In this document: positions 36,814-44,800 of the stretch, piece by piece
Layout of the letters: every line of letters begins with the position of its first letter
How positions within the stretch are numbered: the first letter of the stretch is position 1
DNA from: Enterococcus gallinarum NBRC 100675
GTDB lineage: Bacteria > Bacillota > Bacilli > Lactobacillales > Enterococcaceae
DNA length: 46,223 bases
Assembly (NCBI RefSeq): GCF_001544275.1
Contig: NZ_BCQE01000031.1
Span: 1-46,223, forward strand
Direction of reading: 5' to 3'
Program-made: the position numbers and the translations under genes
Notes under the pieces: generated by a model
The model's database searches: none
Seen by the model: only the letters and a program-made list of their open reading frames with translations
What the model was told of the DNA's origin: nothing

Positions 36814-38274
36814 TTATTCTTCTATTTCGATATCAGGAAAAGTCACTTTGAAGGTCGTTCCTTGCCCCAATTCGCTATCGACTTCGATTTTACCTTTGTG
36901 GAGGCGAACCAACTGTTCCACTATCGATAACCCTAATCCCGATTCACCAAATTGTCGATTTTTTCGAGAAGGATCAACTTTATAGTAGCGATCCCAAATA
37001 TTTTTGACTTGTTCCTCGGACATACCGATTCCTGTATCAGAAATCTCAATGATCGTTTCTAGATAGCCTTTCTCGATTCGCACGCGGATCTCACCGTCTT
37101 GTGTGAATTGAATCGCATTTTGGAGTATGTTAACCATAATTTGAACAAACCGGTCATAGTCGGCATAGACGTCGATCGACTCCTCTGTTTCCAGAATCAA
37201 ACGATCGTTTGCGACTTCTGCTTTGCTTTCCAATTGCGTCAACAGATTGGTCATTGTCTTGGTCGCATCAAACTTCTTAATGACCATAGAAATCTGATTG
37301 GTTCTGATTTTTTCATAATCCAGATTTTCATTCACTAACCGAATCAAACGATTGGTCTCATTTTTCATCAAACGGATCGCATTGTCTCGCTGATTCTCCG
37401 GAATTGCATGGTACTCTAATCCTTCTAGCAACCCATTGATAGTTGTTAAAGGCGTACGCATTTCATGGGAAGCATCAGCCATAAATTGCCGTCGTCGTTC
37501 TTCCTGACGCTCAATTTCTTCATGCGACTCTTTCAATGACTGGGACATTTGGTTAAAGTCTTCTGCCAATTCATCAAATTCATCGCGATTATGAACAGGT
37601 AGTGAGATGTCAAAATTCCCGTTCGTAATTTCTTTGGTTGCCCGCTTCATCCGATTAATCCGTCGAACTTGGAAAGTCGCGAATAGATAACTGATCAACA
37701 GCGAAACAATGATCGAAATCAAGAAGACTTTGAATAAATTTTGATTAAAGGCACTGACTAGATTCAAAATATTGCTGGCAGATTGAGAAACCACCATCAC
37801 ACCATAAAAATCCGTCCGATTAACAGAAAAAGGAATCAACACATAGGAAGTCAACTCTCGTTCGCCGAATAGATTGGTATTCGAAGTCATTTGTAATCGA
37901 CCACCATTTTGCAATGACTGCCAATCTGATTCTGAAATGCTAAAGTCGACCGCTCGTCCCGCAGTATCTAATGGATAGATCTGTTCTTTCGGACTTTTAA
38001 AAAAAGCAAAAGAAATATCTTGATTGCTCAGAATATTTTCAGCAAGATGCAGCGAATACTGCAAGTATTCATCTCGCGTCATGTTCTGCTGAAAAAATTC
38101 AGAGTCACTGATCTGGGAAATTTTTGCTACGGAAGAGGCATACCCCATCAATTGCTCGTAATTTCGCTCTTGCAACGTCTGTCTGGTCATTTGGGTAAAC
38201 GCTACTCCAATCGTCATCAAAATGACTAGAATCACAGCAAAAAACGCAATCAATTGTTGATAAAGATACCGCAT
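36814..38274 (-). CDS. sensor histidine kinase, YclK-like
   Basis: A 486-aa membrane kinase. Helices at about 8-30 and 172-200 flank an extracellular sensor domain. They are followed by HAMP (about 200-252), DHp with His270 in SHEMRTPLTTING, and HATPase boxes NAIQFT, DTGIGM and GESGLGLSI. Its start overlaps the regulator stop by one base (TAATG). The regulator is close to Bacillus YclJ, so this is the YclK-like partner. The signal is unknown. It is last in the operon, with a terminator 40 bases after the stop. Confidence 0.92.
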   Translation of the reverse strand: MRYLYQQLIAFFAVILVILMTIGVAFTQMTRQTLQERNYEQLMGYASSVAKISQISDSEFFQQNMTRDEYLQYSLHLAENILSNQDISFAFFKSPKEQIYPLDTAGRAVDFSISESDWQSLQNGGRLQMTSNTNLFGERELTSYVLIPFSVNRTDFYGVMVVSQSASNILNLVSAFNQNLFKVFLISIIVSLLISYLFATFQVRRINRMKRATKEITNGNFDISLPVHNRDEFDELAEDFNQMSQSLKESHEEIERQEERRRQFMADASHEMRTPLTTINGLLEGLEYHAIPENQRDNAIRLMKNETNRLIRLVNENLDYEKIRTNQISMVIKKFDATKTMTNLLTQLESKAEVANDRLILETEESIDVYADYDRFVQIMVNILQNAIQFTQDGEIRVRIEKGYLETIIEISDTGIGMSEEQVKNIWDRYYKVDPSRKNRQFGESGLGLSIVEQLVRLHKGKIEVDSELGQGTTFKVTFPDIEIEE

Positions 38275-38987
38275 TAGGCAGCACCTGCATCATCAAATTT
38301 GTAGCCAACTCCCCAAACAGTCTGAATCACTTGCGGTCCCACTTTTTCAATTTTTTGCCGCAACTTTTTGATATGCGCATCGACGGTACGCTCATCACCA
38401 AAATATTGATAATCCCAAACCAACTCTAGTAATTGTTCCCGGGAAAAGACTTGTCGCGGTTTTTTCGCTAATGTATAAAGCAAATCAAATTCTTTGGGCG
38501 TCAGGCCATCGATCAATTTGCCGTTCAAATAAGCCTCCCGAGTCTTGGTATTCATTTTAAAGTGATCGGTAACGATATCAAATGTCGTGTCTGAAGTCTC
38601 AGAACTTGCCTTCTCAGCAATTTCACTCCGCCGATGAAGGGCTTTGATACGAGCAATCAATGTTAATGGGCTAAATGGTTTCGTCACATAATCATCTGCG
38701 CCCATTTCCAGCCCGATCACTTGATCACTTTCTGAGTCACGGGCAGTCAGCATAATAATGGGCACTGTATTAGAAATCTTGCGAATCTCTCTGGCAACGA
38801 TCATTCCGTCCATGGTAGGTAAATTTAAATCCAGCGTGATCATATCCCATTTTTCCGGAGTTTCGGCAAAAGCTTCCAGTCCCTCTTTGCCATCATATTT
38901 GAAAGTCGCATCCCAACCTTCATTCAAAAAAAACATTTGCATCATTTCTGAAACAGATTCATTGTCTTCAATCATTAGAATATTCAT
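38274..38987 (-). CDS. OmpR-family response regulator, YclJ-like
   Basis: A 237-aa regulator. The receiver has IEDN, phospho-acceptor Asp53 (TLDLNLPTMDG), TARDSESDQVIGLEMGADD and VTKPFSPLTL, the last two segments nearly identical to my recollection of YclJ. It ends in a winged helix, with FDLLYTLAKKPRQVFSREQLLELVW and VWGVGYKF. The start at ATG 38987 follows AGGGGTGA; upstream in-frame ATGs lie within the previous gene. It overlaps the SdpI-like gene upstream by 20 bases. Confidence 0.92.
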   Translation of the reverse strand: MNILMIEDNESVSEMMQMFFLNEGWDATFKYDGKEGLEAFAETPEKWDMITLDLNLPTMDGMIVAREIRKISNTVPIIMLTARDSESDQVIGLEMGADDYVTKPFSPLTLIARIKALHRRSEIAEKASSETSDTTFDIVTDHFKMNTKTREAYLNGKLIDGLTPKEFDLLYTLAKKPRQVFSREQLLELVWDYQYFGDERTVDAHIKKLRQKIEKVGPQVIQTVWGVGYKFDDAGAA

Positions 38988-39318
38988 TGTCTTCACCCCT
39001 ATGTTGTTCATCAAATCGTTGCAGCTTTTCTTCGATCAAACCAAAAATCGGTACAATAAACCAAGGAATTGCAATCATTTCTAAGAGAAAGAAATTGGTC
39101 CATCCCTGCCACTTCAGTAGGATTCCTATCAATGTCATGACTCCCCCAAACAGCAGAAAATACCGCGTACAGATCTTTTGTGCATACTGCCAATTTCGTT
39201 CATTCTGTTTTGCTAAATAAGAACGATAGCCGTAGATAAAATTGATTTTCTTTGAAGGGAGAATCAAAAAAACAAAACCGATCAAAAAGAAAATCGCTCC
39301 AATCACTAAAAAAATCAT
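38968..39318 (-). CDS. SdpI-like small membrane protein
   Basis: A 116-aa protein with three likely helices (about 2-20, 52-70, 73-92). It carries the SdpI/YfhL family signature INFIYGYRSYLAKQNERNWQYAQKI (GYRS...N...W..A) after the first helix, and an acidic tail, RGEDNEYSND. In Bacillus, SdpI is an immunity protein and receptor for the SDP toxin. Here the gene is first in an operon with a two-component system, whose regulator start lies within its tail. GGAGTGG precedes ATG 39318. A promoter lies at 39341-39369. Whether it confers immunity or feeds a signal to the kinase is unknown. Confidence 0.75.
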   Translation of the reverse strand: MIFLVIGAIFFLIGFVFLILPSKKINFIYGYRSYLAKQNERNWQYAQKICTRYFLLFGGVMTLIGILLKWQGWTNFFLLEMIAIPWFIVPIFGLIEEKLQRFDEQHRGEDNEYSND

Positions 39319-39340
39319 ATTCCCACTCCATTCTTTCTCT

Positions 39341-39369
39341 AGTATACTCGAAAACCTCCTATCTACCAA
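39341..39369 (-). promoter_or_regulatory. promoter of the SdpI-TCS operon
   Basis: Minus strand: TTGGTA (39369-39364), a 17-base spacer, TATACT (39346-39341), about 23 bases before the start of the SdpI-like gene. Confidence 0.6.
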
Positions 39370-39461
39370 CAACTTCACGGTTTCTTCATAAAGGTTTGCG
39401 TTTTTAGCAATCTTTGTTAAGATTGATTTTGTAACTGTCAATAAGAGTAGGAGAAAACTGT

Positions 39462-40232
39462 ATGAATTATAAATCTTTAGCATTTTTTGATTTAGATGGC
39501 ACACTACTAGATGAACACTCCCAGATCACCCCCGAAATTTCTGAGGCCATGCATCGCTTACGCCAAAATGATGTTTTACCAATCATTGCAACCGGCAGAA
39601 CGGAAACAGAAGTTCTTGCTATTCGCGAGGCTGCTGGGATCACCTCAAATATTGTCATGAATGGAGCCTTCATTCGTATCGATGGCAAAGAAGTGTTTTC
39701 AGACACATTAGATAAAAATCTCTGCGCACGGATGTTGGAAGCCGTGAGAGATCATGGCGACGAACTTTCATATTATAACGAGAATGGTTACTGGGCAACT
39801 GGACACAATGATGAGATGATCGAGGCTTACAATTATGTCCGCAGCCCCCTTCCAGAAATCGATCCATTCCATTATGAAAAAGACCGGATCAATATGATGC
39901 TCGTATTAGGTATCGCCAATGAAACATTCTATAAAGAACAGTTCCCTGAATTGACTTTCTACCGCAATACACCTTTTTCAATTGATGTCGTGAAAAGCGG
40001 CACCTCTAAAGGAACAGGAATTAAGACATTGGTGAACTTACTAAATCTCAAAGATGTGCCAACATTTGGCTTTGGTGACGGTAGCAATGACTTCGCTCTT
40101 TTAGAAGCTTGCGACTATAAAATTGCCATGGGTAATGGCTTGCCAGAACTAAAAGAGATTGCTGATTTTGTTACTCTTAAAAATACTGAAGGCGGCATCG
40201 TGCATGCCTTGAACCATTTTGAATTGATCTAA
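39462..40232 (+). CDS. Cof-type HAD-IIB phosphatase
   Basis: A 256-aa HAD hydrolase. Motif I is FFDLDGTLLDE, motif II IATGRTETEV, motif III the Lys in VKSGTSKGTGI, and motif IV FGFGDGSNDFALLE. A C2b cap sits between. It shares only family-level motifs with the enzyme at 15295. Its substrate is not evident. GTAGGAG precedes the ATG. It is divergent from the SdpI-TCS operon, and tmRNA follows on the same strand with its own promoter. Confidence 0.92.
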   Translation: MNYKSLAFFDLDGTLLDEHSQITPEISEAMHRLRQNDVLPIIATGRTETEVLAIREAAGITSNIVMNGAFIRIDGKEVFSDTLDKNLCARMLEAVRDHGDELSYYNENGYWATGHNDEMIEAYNYVRSPLPEIDPFHYEKDRINMMLVLGIANETFYKEQFPELTFYRNTPFSIDVVKSGTSKGTGIKTLVNLLNLKDVPTFGFGDGSNDFALLEACDYKIAMGNGLPELKEIADFVTLKNTEGGIVHALNHFELI

Positions 40233-40236
40233 ATCT

Positions 40237-40264
40237 TTGCATATAGCGCAAATTATGTTATACT
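40237..40264 (+). promoter_or_regulatory. ssrA promoter
   Basis: TTGCAT (40237-40242), a 16-base spacer and an extended -10, TGTTATACT (TATACT at 40259-40264), about 30 bases before mature tmRNA. Confidence 0.7.
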
Positions 40265-40294
40265 AATGGTTGGTAGCGATACCCCTTTTATCAG

Positions 40295-40655
40295 GGGGAT
40301 GTTACGGATTCGACAGGCATAGTTGAGCCTGAATTGCGCTTCGTAGGTTACGTCTACGTTAAAACGTTACAGTTAAATATAACTGCTAAAAACGAAAACT
40401 CTTACGCTTTAGCTGCCTAAAAACAGTTAGCGTAGATCCTCTCGGCATCGCCCATGTGCTCGAGTAAGGGTCCTATTCTAAGTGGGATACGTTTTAACTT
40501 TCCGTCTGCAAGTAAAAAAAGAGAACATCAGACTAGCAATACAGACTGCCTGTCACTCGGCAAGCTGTAAAGCGAATCCTTAAATGAGCTGACTATGAGC
40601 GTAGATTTTTAGGTAGCAATATGTTTGGACGCGGGTTCGACTCCCGCCATCTCCA
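40295..40655 (+). ncRNA. ssrA: transfer-messenger RNA
   Basis: Rescues stalled ribosomes and tags the unfinished protein. The 5' end GGGGATG pairs with CATCTCC at the 3' end. The tRNA-like part has GGATTCGACAGG at the 5' side and the T arm GCGGGTTCGACTCCCGC. The tag frame runs 40385-40420 from resume codon GCT and reads AKNENSYALAA before TAA. The length is 361 bases, with pseudoknot-rich filler. CCA is not encoded. The ends are set by acceptor pairing and could be off by a base. Confidence 0.96.
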
Positions 40656-40697
40656 TAGACTAAAATCGAGAAGATTTTCGTAGTTTTTCCAAAGTGA

Positions 40698-40739
40698 GAT
40701 GAACCTTGTTTGTACGAGGTTCATCTTGCTTCTTTTTTA
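40698..40739 (+). terminator. ssrA terminator
   Basis: GATGAACCT (40698-40706) pairs with AGGTTCATC (40717-40725), followed by TTGCTTCTTTTTT. Confidence 0.88.
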
Positions 40740-40831
40740 TTTTTAAACTGCCTTCTCTGAGATTATCAGTAAACAGTCAAACCGACTAGCGTCGCGACAG
40801 ATGCATTCTTTAAGTCGCTTGTATAAGCAAA

Positions 40832-40868
40832 GAAGCCTCCTTACTCAAAAATCAAGCAAGCGGGCTTC
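40832..40868 (-). terminator. weak terminator of the 83-aa gene
   Basis: Minus strand: GAAGCC (40868-40863) pairs with GGCTTC (40837-40832), with CTT/AAG further in across a two-by-two internal loop, then TTTGCTT. It lies about 90 bases after the stop of the small gene; the 40740-40831 stretch shows nothing else. Confidence 0.5.
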
Positions 40869-40955
40869 CCTCTAATCAAACAAATTTATCCTGAGTGTGC
40901 TGGAAATTTATTTTAACTAAATACGAGAAAAAAACGAAAAGAAAACTTCTCTTCC

Positions 40956-41207
40956 TTACATATATTTTTCTACTTCGTCCAATTCTTTCTGTAATTCTTT
41001 TTCATCATATTTTTCATATTTACCAGCTTCGTGTGCAATCTTCTTGATTTCATGAATCGCTTTCTTCTCAACAATCCACTTCTTCATACTATGTTTTTTA
41101 GCATCTGCTTCTAGAGAATCTAATTCTGCTAAATTAGCATCTAACTTGTCCAAAACTTCTCCGATTTTTAACAATGCTTTTGATTCTTTTTCTTCATAGT
41201 TTGCCAT
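40956..41207 (-). CDS. 83-aa acidic/lysine-rich helical protein
   Basis: I do not recognise a named family. The protein starts MANYEEKESKALLKIGEVLD and is almost wholly helical with heptad-like leucine spacing in residues 8-35 (LLKIGEVLDKLDANLAELDSLEAD), then a basic stretch and a second charged helix to KELDEVEKYM. There is no signal peptide, membrane helix or cysteine. AAGGAG lies eight bases before ATG 41207; a GTG three codons earlier is worse placed. It could be a cytosolic coiled-coil or stress-type protein. It is monocistronic, between tmRNA and the pilus operon. Confidence 0.75.
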   Translation of the reverse strand: MANYEEKESKALLKIGEVLDKLDANLAELDSLEADAKKHSMKKWIVEKKAIHEIKKIAHEAGKYEKYDEKELQKELDEVEKYM

Positions 41208-41567
41208 AGATAACACTCCTTATATATTTGATAAAACTATCTTACGACCATAATTAAATAATTTAAAGTTAAATGATTCACTAAAGATAAATGGTACAGA
41301 TATTGATAAAATAAACTTTTCAGAACAAGAATTTTCTCTTACTCATCAGATTGTGAGAAAGTGATCGTATCTCTTATTAGGAGAACCCTTTTCTTATTAC
41401 TATTTGCTTTTTTACTTAAAATTACTAACGGACTATTTTGGACTCGATTTCTAACCGAGTTTTAACTGATAGAAATGATCGAAGATATGTATCAGCCTGA
41501 ACAAAGCAAACATTGGGATGTACGATCACCCCAGAATTCAACCTGAGAGGATCCTATCAAAATAAGG

Positions 41568-41585
41568 TGGACGAAATTTCGTCCA
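41568..41585. repeat. perfect 18-base palindrome
   Basis: TGGACGAAATTTCGTCCA is fully self-complementary with no loop. It may be an operator or a relic of a hairpin. No gene start is close on either strand. Confidence 0.6.
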
Positions 41586-41614
41586 TTTAATACAAACTAG
41601 CTGATAGCATGATA

Positions 41615-41684
41615 AAATACAAAAACGAAGAGTATTAGGTGTCTACAAAAAGTCTTCCCCAAGCCTTTTGTCCTAATACTCTTC
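41615..41684 (-). terminator. long hairpin, probable end of the pilus operon
   Basis: GAAGAGTATTAGG pairs perfectly over 13 bases (41684-41672 with 41639-41627). Inside it ACAAAAGGCTT pairs imperfectly with AAGACTTTTTGT, leaving a small loop. On the minus strand it is followed by GTTTTTGTATTTT. It lies about 120 bases past the sortase stop. Confidence 0.7.
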
Positions 41685-41805
41685 TAAGATTAATGCATGT
41701 TGCGTAGTAACCATAGGTGAAAATATTATTTTTTGCAAGTCATATGATTATAAACTGATGATAGCCTGATGTCTCAGGTTCTTTTCGTAGAACAGCGAGT
41801 CCGCC

Positions 41806-42645
41806 TTAAATAGAGGCTCTTTTCTTTCGCCGCTTATACCACCAAATACCAAAAACGAGGAAGCCGCAGGCAGTAAAAATGAGGATCCACAGAAACTGCT
41901 GTTGTTGCTGTGTGACTTTTTTTATGCCATCAGTGACTTTCGGATGATAAGGAATCCGGTGTCCTCTTACCAATAATCGATGACTATTGATCATGTAGGG
42001 AGTGCAGGTCAACAATGTGACAAGATCTTTACCAGATTCAATCTGAAGGTCTTGTGTATCGGTGGGGACAACAGTTTTGATTTGATCGACTTGATAGACG
42101 AGTGTCTCGCCGTAGACTTCTAAATAAAACTCATCGCCTTCCTGCAATTCTGGCAAATCAGTAAATAGTTTTGCTTGCGGCAGTCCACGATGACCCGAAA
42201 TGACGGCGTGGGTATTTTTGCCTCCTGTAGGAAAAGAAGTCCCTTCCAGTAATGAGCTGCCTTTTTCCAACAAGGCTGAATTGGTCTTATCAAAAATAGG
42301 GACTCGTACATTGATTTTGGGGATCGTTAACACACCAATCGTATGGCTTTCAAAATAGGATTTATCTGGTTTTTTACTGATTTTCTCTGCTTCAGAGAAT
42401 GGATCCAGTCCGGGGGAGCCGCCTTCTTTGGCTAGCTGTTGATTTTTGTCGATCTGTTCTTGCAATTTCGCCATTGCGGCGGCATTTTCTTGATTTGCTT
42501 CTGTTTGGTAATGCGCAATGATCTGTTGGTCCAAATAATTATTCAGTGCATCACTAATGAATGGATAGGAAAAAATCCCTACACCAATCAACAACAAAAG
42601 GATCATCAATCGATCGACTATCTGGCGTCCTCTTTTTTGTTTCAT
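41806..42645 (-). CDS. class C sortase (pilus polymerase)
   Basis: Transpeptidase that links pilin subunits through LPXTG threonine and a pilin lysine; 279 aa. It has an N-terminal membrane anchor (about 13-32) and a C-terminal helix (about 250-270) with an RRKKR tail, the class C arrangement. The lid motif DPF occurs in GLDPFSEAE. The catalytic set is His152 (SGHRGLP), Cys214 (TLLTCTPY) and Arg223 (SHRLLVRG); the 62- and 9-residue spacings equal those I recall for streptococcal SrtC. GAGGAGG precedes the ATG. It follows two pilin genes, but a strong hairpin lies just before its ribosome site. Confidence 0.95.
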   Translation of the reverse strand: MKQKRGRQIVDRLMILLLLIGVGIFSYPFISDALNNYLDQQIIAHYQTEANQENAAAMAKLQEQIDKNQQLAKEGGSPGLDPFSEAEKISKKPDKSYFESHTIGVLTIPKINVRVPIFDKTNSALLEKGSSLLEGTSFPTGGKNTHAVISGHRGLPQAKLFTDLPELQEGDEFYLEVYGETLVYQVDQIKTVVPTDTQDLQIESGKDLVTLLTCTPYMINSHRLLVRGHRIPYHPKVTDGIKKVTQQQQQFLWILIFTACGFLVFGIWWYKRRKKRASI

Positions 42646-42655
42646 CGTTTCCTCC

Positions 42656-42706
42656 TCAAAAAAATTAAAGGAGCTGTGACAAAAGACTTGTCACAGCTCC
42701 TTTTTT
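42656..42706. terminator. strong hairpin between major pilin and sortase genes
   Basis: GGAGCTGTGACA (42670-42681) pairs perfectly with TGTCACAGCTCC (42689-42700) around a seven-base loop. On the minus strand it is followed by TTTAATTTTTTTG. It ends about ten bases before the sortase start codon, leaving room only for the ribosome site. Confidence 0.88.
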
Positions 42707-42922
42707 CCGAACAAGTGGTTCAACAAGCGGTTAGAATCAGCTTTTTCGAAAATAGTTTTTCAAAAAAATTGGATAAGCTATTTTTGAAAATCCTTTCTTA
42801 TTTCTTGAAGCGGACCACGTCTGTCGCAACCTCCCGTTTTTATCTGACTAGGTCAAAATAGCTGAGATCTGCTTTTGAGGCTGTCAATTTTTCTAGAAGT
42901 GAAAATCTGGCAAAACAGAAAA
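42707..42922. other. spacer after the major pilin gene
   Basis: About 216 bases with no gene of useful length. On the minus strand a GGGAGG box precedes a six-codon GTG frame (MVRFKK) near 42800, and AAAATAG/CTATTTT arms near 42752-42787 could fold. TTGACA occurs at 42881-42886, but without a well-spaced -10. Confidence 0.5.
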
Positions 42923-44800
42923 TCACCGAGTTTCTTTTCGTTTCATGAAATACAAACCCACAATGATCAAGATCAGCGTACCGCTGCCTAAATAAAGATA
43001 GATGCCTTTTCCGCCTGTAGAAGGCAATGTTCCTTTGTGTTTATTAGGCACTTTTTCAGGAGCAACTAATTCTTCTGTAGTTCCGTAAGAATGCTCATCC
43101 ACTGTAAATTGGATTCGATTTGTTAGTAATACATAATTTTCTGGTGCTGCAGTTTCTTCCAAATAATAGGAACCATATTTTAGTCCAGTAACGACGACTA
43201 GACCATCAGCTTGCGTCGTGAATGTTGTTGCATCTGCTTTGTTTGCCACCCAAGTCACTGTTTTCGCTGCTTCATCAACCTTCAAATAGTTTGCACCCTC
43301 ACTATTTTGATCACGTACAACGAAAGAGGCACCTGCTAGAGCTTGCGTGGATGAAACATCCCCGTCGACTTTGATAAATCGTTTCCCACCGGTGACGACT
43401 TCTACTGTTGGTGGCGTTTGGTCATTGGTATGACCATTATCAACATTGGCTTCGTTTTTAAAGCCTTTCGCTGGATCTGCTTTTTCATTTAGATGCATGA
43501 AGTAAACAAATTTTAATGTACCTCCTGGTGTTAAAGAAGGGATGAACGCAGGATCGACAGCGACGGTGAAGCCGTTTGCCTGTTCAGTTACTTGATAGTT
43601 TTCAGATGCGATCAGTGTATCACCATCATAAAGAGCATAGGCTGTATCTCCTGAAGGTGTATTGTCAAAGGTCAATGCGTCATCATGGGTATCTACTAAG
43701 TTAAATTTGTTGTATTTATTGGCATTTCCTTCTTTATCAGCAATACCTAATGGAATATTGACCGCAATCTCGTACTTGATCTTTTCACCAATCGCTACAT
43801 CTTTGCCGTTTAAATTAGGCGTTGTTTTTTCAACGTTTGATGTATCATTTTTAACGGTTTTTTCTACTGGGGTTTGATTATCCGCTTCAATAGTGAAGGG
43901 TGTCTTTGTTTGATCATCAATCAATTCAGCATTGTTCGGTGCTTTGACCTCTTCAAGCGTATAGGAACCCACTTCGAGATTCTTCACCGTTAGTTCACCA
44001 GTTTTATCTTCAGATTCTGTAAAATCATCTTCGCCGATTCCATAGCTTTTACCAGTAACAAAATGCTTTGCTTGTCCTTTGTCGGTTGTCCAAGTGTGGA
44101 GACCATCTTTTACCCCTTGAATATACTTGGTCGTACTTGGGGAACCTTCACTTTTTGAGAGTACGAATTCTGCACCATTCAACGATTCATTTTCAGCAGT
44201 ACCTCTTTTTTTCACATGTAATGCCCCATCATTTGAAACAATATTTTTGGGATAAACATGAACCGTAGATAATTCCTCTGTCCCATAGTTATACGAGCCG
44301 TCTGATTGCTTGATCATCTCATAAACCGGGAAAGCAATGACCATATTGGCAGCAGCCACTACCCCAGATTTTGGTTCTTCTTTGATGGTATAGACAGCAT
44401 CTTTGTCGTTTTGTTTTTTCGGTACATTTACGGTAATATTGCCATCTGCATCTGTTGTACCTTCAGCTATTGGCGAACCTGAGGTTAAACCTTGAACTGC
44501 TTGTTTTGCAGCTTCGACAGTTGCCCCGGCAGCTCGTTGCGCATAAAATTCTGACGTCACATTATAAATACGGAAAGTGACATCTGCAAGACCTTGGTAT
44601 TGATCAAAATCACTCATCTCTTTCCCGCTATTTTGAACGAGCGGATCCGGAAGATCGGTCATTTTCTTTTTATGAATGACGATTTGGGCATTGCTTGCAT
44701 TTTCCTCAGCATGAGCGACTGTACCCAACCCATTGATAAAAACAGGTAATGTTAGTAATAGCGTACTTAGTAAGTACCATACTTTTTTTGCTTGTTTCAT
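42923..44800 (-). CDS. major pilin backbone subunit, LPXTG-anchored
   Basis: A 625-aa surface protein polymerised by the adjacent sortase. Signal peptide at 1-31 (cleavage near AHAEE). The N-terminal pilin domain ends with the pilin motif VHVYPKN (Lys185, the expected linking lysine). A Cna-B-like insert follows at about 195-320 with an E-box (YTLEEVKAPNN), then a middle domain, then a C-terminal Cna-B domain with E-box YYLEETAAPENY. The sorting signal is LPSTG, a hydrophobic helix and KRKETR. Intramolecular isopeptide bonds are expected. GAGGAG lies seven bases before the ATG, which overlaps the upstream pilin stop (ATGA). It resembles enterococcal Ebp/Fms-type backbones; the exact orthologue is unclear. 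Confidence 0.93.
   Translation of the reverse strand: MKQAKKVWYLLSTLLLTLPVFINGLGTVAHAEENASNAQIVIHKKKMTDLPDPLVQNSGKEMSDFDQYQGLADVTFRIYNVTSEFYAQRAAGATVEAAKQAVQGLTSGSPIAEGTTDADGNITVNVPKKQNDKDAVYTIKEEPKSGVVAAANMVIAFPVYEMIKQSDGSYNYGTEELSTVHVYPKNIVSNDGALHVKKRGTAENESLNGAEFVLSKSEGSPSTTKYIQGVKDGLHTWTTDKGQAKHFVTGKSYGIGEDDFTESEDKTGELTVKNLEVGSYTLEEVKAPNNAELIDDQTKTPFTIEADNQTPVEKTVKNDTSNVEKTTPNLNGKDVAIGEKIKYEIAVNIPLGIADKEGNANKYNKFNLVDTHDDALTFDNTPSGDTAYALYDGDTLIASENYQVTEQANGFTVAVDPAFIPSLTPGGTLKFVYFMHLNEKADPAKGFKNEANVDNGHTNDQTPPTVEVVTGGKRFIKVDGDVSSTQALAGASFVVRDQNSEGANYLKVDEAAKTVTWVANKADATTFTTQADGLVVVTGLKYGSYYLEETAAPENYVLLTNRIQFTVDEHSYGTTEELVAPEKVPNKHKGTLPSTGGKGIYLYLGSGTLILIIVGLYFMKRKETR

Larger units (their letters stand above)
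41208..41805. other. 598-base gene-free region
   Basis: No frame with a ribosome site is evident. It holds an ACTCG/CGAGT hairpin with T-run (41442-41464), the perfect palindrome at 41568-41585, the long hairpin at 41627-41684 and a CCTGA/TCAGG hairpin near 41768-41781. A 23-codon frame at 41477-41548 (MIEDMYQPEQSKHWD...) has no ribosome site and may be a gene remnant. Confidence 0.6.

Noticed and set aside
42439-42861. A 140-codon plus-strand frame over the sortase start and spacer
   Set aside because: It crosses the strong hairpin, lies opposite the sortase gene, has no ribosome site and shows no domain.
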